A stretch of 64,000 nucleotides of DNA, from positions 156,433,965 to 156,497,964 of the forward strand of contig CM041293.1 of NCBI GenBank assembly GCA_023052935.1, in the 5' to 3' direction. Within the stretch, counting starts at the first letter, position 1. Each line of letters opens with the position of its first letter. A program made the translations under genes and the position numbers. Source of the DNA: Piezodorus guildinii (lineage: Eukaryota > Arthropoda > Insecta > Hemiptera > Pentatomidae). Shown one piece after another: positions 54,359 to 64,000 of this stretch. The notes under the pieces were generated by a model, which was not told the DNA's origin, searched no databases, and saw only the letters and a program-made list of their open reading frames with translations.

Positions 54359-56061
54359 TGCGGGATATGGAAAGGAACTTCAGATAGGAGTCTGGTAAGG
54401 AGTGTGATGAGAGGTCTTATGGTATTTTGAAGATCCAAAAGGAAGGATGACAGGATTGATGTAATGTCGGATGTATTTTGTGAAGGATACGAATAGACGG
54501 AAGCTTGGTTGACTGAAGGATTATAGTGTCTAGGTAAAGATTGGGTACTCCGTCGAGGTTGTTGAGGAGGTTCCATGTTTGACGGAGCTGTTGCTGTTGG
54601 TATTGCTTGAGGAGTAGGCTGCAAAGAAGAGGAAAGTTTAGGACTGATCTGGGGTGGTAACTTGACCCTTAAGACGGTTTTGGTAGGTAAATCGTTTTTA
54701 GGAGTATTTTGGAGGGGTTGGGACGTCTGATGCTGTAGACGGGAAATCTGAGGTTGGTGATAGGATGGTTGAAGCTGGGGATGATCATAGGATAGTTGAG
54801 GCTGAAGAGGATGGGCTGGTTTAGGCTGAAGAGGATGGGCTGGTTGAGGCAGAAAACGGGTGTTAGAGGAAGCTTCTGGTTCCTGTTGATTGTCCATCTC
54901 TTTCCTGGTGACATTGGAGAACGAATTAGTCTTGATGTTGGAGGTCGTGGGACGTGTGTTTTCGTTGGAGAAAGGGTTTCCAGAGGTAGCTCGTTCATGC
55001 TTCGCTGAAGGAGCTGGGTTTTGGTATCCAACAGCGTTGGTTTGTGTTTTAAATGCAGTATTTATTTGCCTTCGGCGCTGCATGGTTTTATAAACCGTAC
55101 AACCCTTATAATTAGCTGGGTGCCCTTCACCACATAGTGCACATATTGCTGGCGTATCTCTCGGCTTCTGGCATGTATTGGTCGCATGCGGTCCAGCACA
55201 TTTGACACATCTGTCTTGGTGGTGACAATAGGCTTTTGTGTGACCGAGGGTTTGGCACTTGGCGCATTGTACTATGTCCACTCTCTGCTTCGGCTCTTCG
55301 AATCTTATGCAGGAATATACTAGTCTATTGACTCGAAATATGTCGCTATTGTTGGCTGCTGGTTCCAGGTCGACAAAAAAAAGAGGTAGTGGATATTTTT
55401 CTACTGGGTGCAGTACATTAGTGATTTGTCTAACATTGTGGCCCAGCTCTTCTAGGTCCTGCTTGATGGCTGAAGTGGAAGTAGTAGAGTGAAGTCCCCT
55501 CAGAACAACCCTGTACGACTTATCTTCCTTAAGCTGGTAGCAATGAAAGTCAAATTTTTTTTCTGTCAAGTATGTGACTAATTTTTTATAATGATCTTTG
55601 TTGGTCGTATTTATTTTTATGTCTTTTAACCGGGAAAAGCATTTGAAATTAGTTTGCCCGATTAATTGCGATATTTCATTTGCGAAGGCTACAAAGTTGG
55701 TGACGTGAGCAACAAAGATTGGTGGTGGTTCAGGCTCTGAATGACTTGGTTTTGTGTCTTCAGTTTGGATATTTGAGAGGGCTGAAAATTTATTGCTGAC
55801 AGGAATTGTAGGTGTGACTTGTTCGGCTGTGGTGGTTTCATGTGATGGACCAGGTAAGTTGACATTGGATTTGCTCCGAGTGATAGTTTGTTTTTTACTG
55901 TTTTTATTTTTTTTCTTGTTAGGAGATCCACCAGATCCCCCAGGAACAATATTACGTTGACGTTTCTGAAGTGTTCTTCTTTTTAAATACTGGGAGTCAG
56001 TTTCGCTGACTTCTGAAAAAGTCATTTCCTCTTCCGTCTCCATCCCCGAAGATTCACCCAT
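54355..56061 (-). CDS. Jockey-2 ORF1, zinc-knuckle nucleic-acid-binding protein
   Basis: 568 residues, ~130 longer than Jockey-1 ORF1. The N-terminal ~110 residues are acidic at first (MGESSGMETEEEMTFSEVSE), then basic (KKKNKNSKKQ). Residues ~115-260 are the PRE_C2HC-like domain (FHCYQLKEDKSYRVVLRGLH, LPLFFVDLEPA). Zinc knuckles follow at about 264-322: CAKCQTLGHTKAYC, CVKCAGPHATNTC and CALCGEGHPANYKGC. The long C-terminus is proline-, glutamine- and serine-rich, with short repeats such as PAHPLQP appearing twice. A role in RNA binding and particle formation is known for the family. Confidence 0.9.
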   Translation of the reverse strand: MGESSGMETEEEMTFSEVSETDSQYLKRRTLQKRQRNIVPGGSGGSPNKKKNKNSKKQTITRSKSNVNLPGPSHETTTAEQVTPTIPVSNKFSALSNIQTEDTKPSHSEPEPPPIFVAHVTNFVAFANEISQLIGQTNFKCFSRLKDIKINTTNKDHYKKLVTYLTEKKFDFHCYQLKEDKSYRVVLRGLHSTTSTSAIKQDLEELGHNVRQITNVLHPVEKYPLPLFFVDLEPAANNSDIFRVNRLVYSCIRFEEPKQRVDIVQCAKCQTLGHTKAYCHHQDRCVKCAGPHATNTCQKPRDTPAICALCGEGHPANYKGCTVYKTMQRRRQINTAFKTQTNAVGYQNPAPSAKHERATSGNPFSNENTRPTTSNIKTNSFSNVTRKEMDNQQEPEASSNTRFLPQPAHPLQPKPAHPLQPQLSYDHPQLQPSYHQPQISRLQHQTSQPLQNTPKNDLPTKTVLRVKLPPQISPKLSSSLQPTPQAIPTATAPSNMEPPQQPRRSTQSLPRHYNPSVNQASVYSYPSQNTSDITSILSSFLLDLQNTIRPLITLLTRLLSEVPFHIPQ

Positions 56062-56701
56062 TTTATAAAAAGAGAGAGAAAAAAAATATATATATATATC
56101 TATATGGATTTAGTAAAATAAAAAAAAAAATAAAATTGAACTTCTGGAGTTTAAAAATTATTTACATAAACAGATAAAGAAAATAAACAAGTCATTTTAT
56201 AACAAAGGAGAAGAAAAGAAAAAAATTTATGCTATATAAAAATAAATGAAATATTATAAATAAATTAATAAAAATTATTGCAATTAATAAGAGAGAAAGG
56301 AGAGAAAAAAAAAAAAAAAAGTTTAGAGTCTATGGGCTACGAACTCGTGACGATGAGAACTCAGAGCGCCAGTGGCCGTGCACAGAACAACTGAGCTATC
56401 GACAAGATGATAAGAGAGCTGCTACTGCTTAATGATGGCCAGTGCCGAGCAGGAAGCGGGACAGGACCCGTCTACCACGTGGAGACCTATCTAGCTCCTA
56501 GCGTGCACTAATAATCACAGTTATTAGGTCTATTAAATGCACTCACCTAACAAATGTAGTTCTAACGTGTTCTCAATCACAAACATTCATTGTTTATAAG
56601 TGTTGATAACAAAAACATTAGTTAATACTAAGACTATCACAGGACAAACCGAGAGCGATATTAAGGTATAACTTCAGTTGTCGCCATGACACCTCAACTC
56701 T
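56062..56701 (-). promoter_or_regulatory. Jockey-2 5' UTR, presumed internal promoter
   Basis: 640 bp from the element start to ORF1. A GC-richer part near the 5' end (56310-56520) and an A-rich part before ORF1. Jockey-type elements are normally transcribed from an internal RNA polymerase II promoter here. No exact motif is claimed. Confidence 0.4.
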
Positions 56702-57320
56702 GTATGAAACTTAAATTTCATATTTAAGACAACTATACGCCCGAGATGTTACTGCAACTTTTTCATCAAAATCAGCTAACCAGAAGAGCCACTTTATAAC
56801 ATGCATATTACACCTTTTTATGATTTTCTCTAAAACAGCGCTAACAATTTTGATTAAACTCGCTATATCGATGTAAAATCTAATGGGCTTTAATATGATG
56901 TGGGTTTCAAATGCTTATATATTAAATGCCGATATGTTAAATTTTCTATCTCTAAGCTACCTTTAATTTTGTACATTCCAAAAGATTAACCATATCTTCT
57001 TAATGACATTGGAAAAGGACGGCTAAATATATAAGTTGGACCAATATGATGACCAAATGAAGGATAAAAGAGCAAAACTATTTTTTAACGTAATTATTGG
57101 TTTACCTATAATAGGAACAGCAATATAGACGTATAATATACCGTTGGAAAGAGAAAGATTTAAGAATTTTAAATCATATGTTTTCAACGAAATGAATACA
57201 CATTTAATTAATAACAACTTCAGAAATTTTTTTTTTCAAATTGAATCATATTTAATAGTTTTTAAATTGATTTTAAAAGTCGAGGTAAGTGAAAGTCGTG
57301 TGTAGCCCGCACCAGATTTT

Positions 57321-57633
57321 TAATAATTAGATTAATTAAAAATGGGCGAATATGAAAGAATTCGGTAACCTACTGAAGGAGAAAATTGCAGAAATATTTG
57401 TCTAGGTTAATTTTTAATTTTTAACTTCTACTACTAGAAGGATGAATATTTTAGAAAATCATTCTCAAACATACGAAAGTTGTAGGTATAGTTGTTTGTT
57501 GTAGTAGGTAATAAAGAGTATCGAAAAGGACTAAACCTAAATAATTGTTGTAAACAATAAGTTATATTGTTGTATTATTCAATCTTAAATTAAATATTTT
57601 TAAATTCTCTTTTTTAACTTTAAGTTTGTTTTG
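57321..57633. other. AT-rich stretch, nothing recognised
   Basis: It ends with the target-site duplication AAGTTTGTTTTG (57622-57633) of the next element. Confidence 0.5.
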
Positions 57634-58463
57634 CCTTCCTTTCTACCTATGCTGATGACACTTGTGCGTTATCAGTTAATAATGATCCTCTCAAACACTT
57701 CAATCCCACATCAGAGACCTTGAAGTATGATGTCAGAATTGGAGAATCAAAATCAATTTCAACAAATCCCACCAAATTACCATTACTCTTCGTCGTAAAC
57801 CTACGACATCCTGCCCTACAGTGCCCTTTAATAATATTCCGCTTGTCCCTGTTGAACAGATTCGCTATCTAGGACTCCTACTTGACAAACGACTAACTTG
57901 GAATCCGCACACAACACTGAAACGACAAGAAACTACCCAACGCTTTCGCTTACTTCAATACTTACTCGACAGACGCTCTAATCTTCCACTTAACTACAAA
58001 AAGCTCATCTATATTACCATCATAAGGCCTATCTGGACGTACGGAGTTGAGCTTTGGGGCTCTACTAAACCATCAAATTCTTCCCGTATTCAATCCCTAC
58101 AATCCAAAATCCTTCGAATGCTCCTTACTTTGTCACCAACAAACTCATCCATAAAGTTAATGTCTAACTTAATGCCCCACATGTTGCTGATTTGGCCCGT
58201 ACGAGGTATCATTCCTTCCATGACAAACTCCTCTTCCACATTAACCCACTAGTTTCAACCCTTGCTTCCTCTGCCATTCCTGAAAATCCTCCGAGGCGTC
58301 TGAAAAGAAGATGGCCTCGAGACCTTCTAGTGTAGATTACCTAGTGGAGTGTTGCCAATGGGCATATTCTCTTCATGTCTTTTCATGTATATTATCTATA
58401 TTAGCCAATTTACTTGATGTATTTACTAATACAGTTGTAAACTTCAATAAATAAAATTTAAAA
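57634..58463 (+). mobile_element. 5'-truncated Jockey-2-related LINE
   Basis: An 830-bp copy with a perfect 12-bp target-site duplication AAGTTTGTTTTG (57622-57633 and 58464-58475) and a short A-rich end. It begins in ORF2 at the catalytic YADDTCALSVNNDP, is frameshifted soon after, and then has an open stretch (57821-58252) with RYLGLLLDKRLTWNPHTTLK, NLPLNYKKLIYITIIRPIWT and GVELWGSTKPSNSSRIQSLQ. The 3' UTR matches Jockey-2 (ATACAGTTGTAAA, then AATAAATAAAA). A typical dead 5'-truncated insertion. Confidence 0.88.
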
Positions 58464-58861
58464 AAGTTTGTTTTGGACTTGATTTCATGAACCACGCGTT
58501 AGTTTTTTTACAATCACTTTTCAGAAACAGGCTTGTCAAATGTAGCGGTTTTGTTTACATAAATATTTTATCTGAACGCTATTAAAATTCGTATGAAGGT
58601 ATAATAGTGGTATACGAACACATAACATTTTCAATATTCTCTCTACTAACAATTTTCATGGGGTGTTCTGTAATAAAAACATCCCTTCGTATATGACAGC
58701 TCACTTTACTAGATTTTTATGCAACCCTTCTAACGACACCATAGAGAAAACCTTCGAAGAATTGGCGATACAATTTCCTCGAATAGGCTATTGCATTATA
58801 CATATGGAATATAGAGCATCTGAAGAACAAAACAAGGCCTACAAGAGACTTGAAATAAAAA
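58464..58861. other. Unassigned stretch
   Basis: A 120-codon frame starts at 58663 (MFCNKNIPSYMTAHFTRFLC) and runs into family A. Only its first ~65 codons lie in unique sequence. It shows no domain I recognise. Confidence 0.35.
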
Positions 58862-59624
58862 AAAAAAAAACACACGACTTTTACATACCTTCTTTTTATA
58901 ATCGATTAAAGAACTTTCAAATAGAGTTAGAGGTAAAAATTAGCGAGACCATTAAAGAATTATTTAAATTGAATTTCTATAGAAACATGTGTTTTATTAA
59001 AAAAATCTATTATATTATTATCTAAAATAATCAGTTAGTTTTATCGGTTTTTCATCACTATTTATTAACTGTTACAATTTGTGTATCCGTTTTCTCCTTT
59101 AGTTGTTTATCAAATTCACTTAACTTGCATATTTATGTGTTAATTATCTATGCTAACATGAAATTATGGTCATTTTTATAGAATGTACAAAATTAATGGT
59201 ACTTTGATGAAGGAATTTAGAAATATCGGCATTTAATACCTGTCAGACTATTTCAGTCAGAACTATACCTACATGATATTAAATCTCATTAAATTTTACA
59301 TTGATAAAGAGAGTTTAATGAAATCGTAAAAAGGTGCAAAATGCATGGTATAAAGTGGCTGTTCTGGTAAGCTGATTTTGATGAAAAAGTTTTTGTAACG
59401 TCTCGGGCGTATAGTTGTCTTAAATAAGAAATTTCAGTTACATAGGAATTTTCGTTTGCGTGCCAAAATTACCACACGCACAGATCTTTTTGCGGGACTT
59501 GGTTATTTGGACTCAGGGGACCCTAAAACGGGTATTTCCGTTGAAAACTAGAATTCGAAACATTTTCACGATCGCAATACGTTTCCTTACTATATACTTC
59601 ATATATAGATAAGTGAAAGTAAAA
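58862..59624 (+). repeat. Family A dispersed repeat, near-complete copy
   Basis: It begins CACACGACTTTTACATACCT and ends CATATATAGATAAGTGAAAG. The CA tract is minimal (CACACGCACAG). Non-coding. Confidence 0.65.
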
Positions 59625-60189
59625 AACTCATAAAGGCTCTTGGGTTCAATACTTCAGTAAGGTACTGTTTCTACGTCAACGGCTGTACAGTGAGTTGATT
59701 AGAACCAGATAATGCTTAACTACTAATTTTGCTCCGTATAAGGGTACCCACAGTATTGAATGAGGCTGAATGAATCCCAGGAGGATCTTTCAACACCAAG
59801 GTCGATCCACGGCATAACAGACTTCGTGATCATGTGTAACAGATTGGTTCGTACCTGGCAGTAGTAGATAAGTAACTTGAACCTTATCTACCTAGTAATG
59901 AGCAATAATTATTTATTTTAAAAAAGTCTGAAACACACGACTATCGCTTACCTCCTAAGTTAAAATCAATTTGAGAACTCTAAAAAAAAAATAATGATGT
60001 TTTGTCGCAGAAAACGTCTATTTTAGATTAATTAAAATAATTTATTTTTAAGTATCTAAATGCTCAAATTCACTTAAATGTATTCCTATTTCGTCACTCT
60101 GCATGACATTATACAACTTAGTATAATTTTAACTAAAATCTTTTGTTTTTCAATGTTACATTTATAGGGCAGATATTGGTAAATTTGAT
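59625..60189. other. Unassigned stretch with a family A 5' fragment
   Basis: From about 59928 (CTGAAACACACGACTATCGC then TTACCTCC) a family A edge is visible for ~70-200 bp. Otherwise nothing recognised. Confidence 0.4.
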
Positions 60190-60440
60190 ATTGTTTAATC
60201 TAAAATGATTTATGCTACAGTGGCAAATCGTACAATTCCACCTACAGTGGGAGTTCTAAATTTTGCCTAAAAAGGTTTAATTAGGATACGGAACTTTAAC
60301 GAGTACCTATCATCGCAAATGCTCGAAGCTATCCCCTCCGGAGGACGAAATACCAAGGATTTTTTACTCCCTTTGAAAATCCTAGAGACATCTGTCGTTT
60401 TTGAACCTGTGATAGGCTGTTAGGCTACACCAGGTAAATA
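60190..60440 (-). repeat. SINE2, tRNA-like
   Basis: The minus-strand head TTTACCTGGTGTAGCCTAAC has an A-box-like TGGTGTAGCC. The B-box-like CAGGTTCAAAAAC follows, then the body with AAAAATCCTTGGTATTTCG, ATGATAGGTACTCGTTAAAG and a version of TCCTAATTAAACC. Confidence 0.55.
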
Positions 60441-60540
60441 ATATAAAAATTAATACGAATACTGATTCTTCTTCTCAGCGACTGGAATACATAAAATAAC
60501 TATTTACCATTAAACAAGAGGTTTAACTAGAATAGAATAG

Positions 60541-61720
60541 AAAAAGAATTTTTATTCTGGGACAAGGTACTTAAGAACAATGATATGTACAATTAAGATA
60601 TATATAATGTGTATGGCTACAAGACCAAAGGATTATAATTAATTCTTATTCACAATGATACAAAAAGAAAAGAAAGGATACAATAAAACAAAAGAGTGAA
60701 ATAAATAAATAATAACTTATGACGTGTTAAACAAAACTAAACATTGAAACTGATTTACAATAATTGATCCATATGAAAATATGAACAATAAATAATAAAT
60801 TTTGTTTTTAAATTTATATTTGATTTGAAATATCTTATTGAGCGTCTGTTTGGGATGACAGTATGTACTGGAATAGCTGGGACTTGAATGATGGTAGGGA
60901 AGAAGCATGGCGGATATGAGTAGGTAAGAAATTCCTGAGAGTAGTGGAGCTGACAATAAAGGAATGGTCAAAAGTTGTTGTTCTATGGGTAGGAATATAA
61001 AGGTCGGAATGGCGCGATCTGGTTTGGAGAAAGTGGACTGAGGATTTAAATTGCAGAAGTCTGTGGATATAGGGAGGTAGCTGGAAGTTGATTGTTTGGT
61101 AAAGATATGATCCTAGGAAATATTGTTTGCGGATAGAGGGAAAGAGCCACTTTAACTAGGAATTTTTGAATGGGTCACATGAGACCTCTTCGGTGTACCA
61201 AGGATAATTCTTAAAAATATGTTCATAATTCGCTTTAGCCTGTCCTCGAGCACAGCCGAGAGGCCACCATATACCATACAGCAATAGTCAAAGTGGGGGA
61301 AAATAAATGAGGATACAAGGAGCTTACGGGTAGACAGTGGAAGAAGATGGCGGGAGCGATGGAAAAATTTGAGGGTACTTATTGTTCTTCGGGAGATTAG
61401 GGCAATATGGGGTTTCCAGGAATGGGTTTGGTCGATGGTAATACCTAGGTTTTTGACAGAGGATTTGAAGGTGATTGAGTAATCATATAGGGTTAAACTC
61501 GGAAATGTAGTATGGGATCTGAGTAGGGGGTTGGAACCTATAGCATTCGCCTGAGTTTTCGCAGCATTTAGACTTAGTTTATTGAAAAACTTGCCCAGGC
61601 ACAGATTCTATCCAGGTCTTCCTGAATATTTGCAAATGCTATTAGAGAGTCGGAGGGAGGAAAGGATAAGTAGATCTGGAAATCATCAGCGTATAAGTGG
61701 TGGAACAATTTCCTTTCTAT
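60541..61720 (-). pseudogene. L2/CR1-like LINE, C-terminal half, decayed
   Basis: On the minus strand the readable order is: SINLSLNAAKTQANAIGSN-type thumb text (LSLNAAKTQA), VKNLGITIDQTHSWKPHIAL, FIFPHFDYCCMVYGGLS, LKRIMNIFLRIILG, VKVALSLYP and finally NFLPTHIRHASSLPSFKSQL. These are the motifs after the polymerase catalytic site in CR1/L2-like elements. The catalytic block itself is not certain (near 61690). The 3' end reads TGTCCCAGAATAAAAATTC, shared with the 49490-50175 copy. Frameshifts and stops are frequent. Confidence 0.7.
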
Positions 61721-61933
61721 TCTATATATTAATTCATATCAATATTATATTTTTAATTTATGTTTTGGTTTTATTAGTTAAAAAAAGAAATATTTTTGTC
61801 TGATTTGGTACGATATGTGATTTTAAAAAAAAGTAATTTGGATATTATGGTCCGGTAAGAAAAATGTATGTAGGAGGTAGTGTGGGACAGAAAGAATCTA
61901 ACGCTCACATAAAAAATGACACTATCAATGATT

Positions 61934-62119
61934 ATTATAGGTGGAATAATCAGGAATCAATCATTTTTTTAATTTTCTTTAATTTTGCCAACGTTTCGGC
62001 TCAAGCTTGTGAGCCATCAGCAGGGCATTACTAAGCCATGTCCAAGCTTGAGCCGAAACGTTGGCAAAATTAAAAAAATTTCAAAAAATGACTGATTCCT
62101 GATTATTCCACCTATAATA
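61934..62119. repeat. Fold-back palindrome with hairpin motif, second type
   Basis: Arms 61934-62009 and 62043-62119 (~76 bp) are inverted copies, beginning ATTATAGGTGGAATAATCAG and meeting at CAAGCTTG. Each arm includes TTTTGCCAACGTTTCGGCTC, similar to the motif in the 22081-22427 fold-back though the rest of the arms is unrelated. Non-coding. Confidence 0.75.
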
Positions 62120-62161
62120 GTTTCTACAGTCGACTATACATTCTCGATACTATCAATAATT

Positions 62162-62163
<2 letters not shown>

Positions 62164-62222
<59 letters not shown>
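62164..62222. repeat. (AT)n microsatellite
   Basis: An AT run of almost 60 bp. Confidence 0.9.
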
Positions 62223-62223
<1 letters not shown>

Positions 62224-62848
62224 CATATATTATTTATTTTAAAAGTGGCTTAAGTCCATTAATACTTTAATTAAGATTCATGATAATGTCCGAAAGCAGT
62301 TCAAAATAAAATTAGCAAGTTAATTCAGTTTTTGGGAAATTGTATTATTATATCCTACGCTTAAATAATACAGGTAAACATATAATGTTTAAAAAAATGT
62401 CCCAATTTAAGTATAAATGCACTTGGAGGTAGGCCAGTTTCAACATAAACGGCTCATATACGCTATGAATATACTTTTTAAATTCATATATAATATATGA
62501 AACTATGAGCTGGCTAGAGGTTAAAACAGAGGTTATGAAAGAAAGAGATAAACAAGGAAGCCCTGATAAGCTAGGGACAAAGGGTCGAAAAGCAAAGAGA
62601 CGTAATTAGCAACGACAAAAGGGTTTTTGAATCTGAGCCCTTCAAACAAAAACCCCTTAGGAATTAAAGAGAAATGAAACCTCCCCTCATCTCTCTTCGG
62701 GCAATGTCATTGTGATATAGTTGGATCATCACTTCAGATAATTTTTTTTTCTCACAATGTATTGATATCGATCTGCTTAAATCGCTTGTATTAATGAGAA
62801 TTAAAAGAAAAGCGTTCTCTCCAGAGTCTTGTAAGCACTTTAAAAAAA
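62223..62848. other. Unassigned stretch
   Basis: Nothing recognised. The 67-codon minus-strand frame at 62664-62867 has no domain. Confidence 0.4.
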
Positions 62849-63568
62849 TCTGGTGCTCGCAACACAAGACTTCAAGAATTTTTAAACAAATTTATAAACG
62901 AAAACAAATTGTTAAAAAAATATTGAAATAGGATTTTAATAGAAACATGTGTTTCTATTATATTATTATCTACGACAATCAGTTTGTTTTATCGGCTTTT
63001 CATTACTCTCCGTTAACTTTTACAATATTATGTATAAAATAATATTTTTTCTAAAATCTTTAGTTCAAAAACGAAAAATTGCATTAAAAAATATGTTTGC
63101 AGTATTCTCGTTTAGTTGGATATCGAAATAGTTAGAACTTGTATATTTACCTGTTTTTAGCAATGCTAATCAGACGATATGGTTATTTTTTTAGAATCTA
63201 CAAAATTAAAGGTACTTTAGAGGAAGAAATTTTGAAATAAAATTAAAAGACTGTTTCAATCAGAATGAAACTTACATGATATTAAAACCCGTTTAATTTT
63301 ACTTCGACATAGCGAGTTTAAACAAAATCGTAAAAAGGGGCAAAATGAATAGTATAAAGTGGCTCTTCTGATAAGCTGATTTTGATGAAAAAGTTTTTGT
63401 AACATCTCGGACGTATTGTTGTCTTAAATATGAAAATTCAGTTTCATAAGACGCACGGGAGTCACCACACACGGTAATGTAATGTGTTTACACACACAGA
63501 CCTATTTGCGGGACTTGGTCATTTGGATTACATATATATATCTATATATAGGTAAGTGAAAGTAAAAA
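62849..63568 (+). repeat. Family A dispersed repeat, diverged copy
   Basis: It begins CTGGTGCTCGCAACACAAGA, lacks part of the left terminus, and ends TATATAGGTAAGTGAAAGTA. The CA tract is broken by an inserted GGTAATGTAATGTGTTTAC. Confidence 0.65.
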
Positions 63569-63815
63569 AACAGGCAAATATATAATTTGAACGAATTTGA
63601 TATATCTAAAGAGAGAAAAAATATCTATTTATGTAATTTTTGATTTTTTGAACATAATAACAGTAATATACCGATGAAAAATTAAATATTTTTTAAAAAT
63701 CTTATACACAAAGATGTAAATGGTAATAGAGAGTGACAAAAGGAAGATAAAATTAAGTGATTATTGTAAAATAATAATATAATATAATAATTTATTTAAT
63801 GAAAACGTGTTGCCA
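63569..63815 (-). repeat. Family A partial copy, inverted
   Basis: From AACAGGCAAATATATAATTT through AGTAATATACCGATGAAAAA to AAAACGTGTTGCC it matches the interior of minus-strand family A copies, tail-to-tail with the previous copy. Confidence 0.5.
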
Positions 63816-64000
63816 ACGATTTTTAACCTACTATGTTCCACCTAACCAAAATCCTGGGTACGCCTATGGAAATGACATGGTTCAAAAGAAATTTCGGAAA
63901 CGGGAACACCTCAAAGCGTTAAAAAAAAAATACTCGTAATTAATGAGCATAGTTTTTTTTTTCTCGATGTTATTGCAAAACATCTTGTTACTCACCAAAA
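63816..64000. other. Window end, nothing recognised
   Basis: No recognisable coding or repeat sequence. Confidence 0.35.

Larger units (their letters stand above)
51521..56701 (-). mobile_element. Full-length Jockey-type non-LTR retrotransposon (Jockey-2)
   Basis: A 5181-bp element, 5' end at 56701 (AGAGTTGAGGTGTCATGGCG), with ~640 bp of 5' UTR, ORF1 (56061-54355), ORF2 (54358-51662), ~120 bp of 3' UTR and a poly-A tail (T run from about 51521). The target-site duplication GTATGAAACTT (11 bp) is at 51510-51520 and 56702-56712. Both ORFs are uninterrupted. They overlap by ATGA: the last A of the ORF2 start region and TGA stop of ORF1 share bases. A distinct subfamily from Jockey-1. It looks recently inserted and possibly active. 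Confidence 0.92.
51021..57320 (-). repeat. Family A copy interrupted by SINE1 and Jockey-2
   Basis: The three parts are 51021-51044 (terminus CTTTCACTTACCTATATATG), 51341-51520 (TACTGCGATCG to AATAAGCCGTATGAAACTT) and 56702-57320 (from GTATGAAACTTAAATTTC to the outer edge GTGTGTAGCCCGCACCAG). Joined in order they match the other minus-strand family A copies. Only ~820 bp of the span is family A itself. Confidence 0.75.

Noticed and set aside
1..64000. A host protein-coding gene
   Set aside because: No open frame outside the mobile elements carries a recognisable host domain or a convincing series of exons with splice sites.

Overview
This window looks like AT-rich eukaryotic intergenic DNA, most probably from an arthropod and more tentatively an insect. 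The reasons are its repeat content: Jockey-type and RTE-like non-LTR retrotransposons, mariner deletion derivatives, a hAT-like non-autonomous element, tRNA-derived SINEs, and long poly-A, (AT)n and (AC)n tracts. I found no convincing host gene, no tRNA or rRNA gene outside the SINE-like repeats, and no prokaryotic features. Almost everything recognisable is a transposable element or a dispersed repeat. The species is not determined.

Layout. 0-15 kb: decayed LINE fragments (RTE-like at 0.4-1.5 kb, Jockey-like at 2.8-3.2 kb, RTE-like at 13.9-14.9 kb), an inverted-terminus hairpin repeat (family E), a block duplicated at 5.8 and 8.8 kb (family C), a family D repeat at 9.6-10.3 kb, and a hAT-like element (11783-12920) inside a second SINE (SINE2). 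15-25 kb: repeated copies of a ~0.9 kb unclassified element (family A, with an internal CA microsatellite), two mariner deletion derivatives, a large fold-back palindrome and a ~602-bp near-identical tandem duplication. 25-32 kb: a full-length Jockey-type element (26765-31532, Jockey-1) with both ORFs open and a 10-bp target-site duplication, flanked by complete tRNA-derived SINEs (SINE1). 32-44 kb: decayed LINE pieces, family D arrays, a long AT-rich stretch, a third mariner derivative and a LINE fragment carrying an RNase H end. 44-51 kb: a 5'-truncated RTE-like element whose 630-codon reverse-transcriptase ORF is open, with a 13-bp target-site duplication, then family A, SINE2 and microsatellites. 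51-58.5 kb: a second full-length Jockey-type element (Jockey-2) on the minus strand, inserted in a family A copy that also holds a SINE1, followed by a 5'-truncated relative. 58.5-64 kb: more family A, SINE2, an L2/CR1-like LINE fragment and a second fold-back palindrome.

How the parts work together. The two Jockey-type elements each encode an ORF1 nucleic-acid-binding protein with three zinc knuckles and an ORF2 endonuclease plus reverse transcriptase, enough in principle for autonomous retrotransposition and possibly for moving SINE RNAs. The mariner and hAT-like copies lack a working transposase and would need one supplied in trans. Target-site duplications and nesting allow relative dating: family A and SINE2 are older, and Jockey, SINE1, mariner and hAT-like insertions came later. 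No new host-encoded system was found. The most interesting signals are the intact LINE pair, the mariner deletion junction shared by two copies, and a hairpin motif shared by unrelated inverted repeats.
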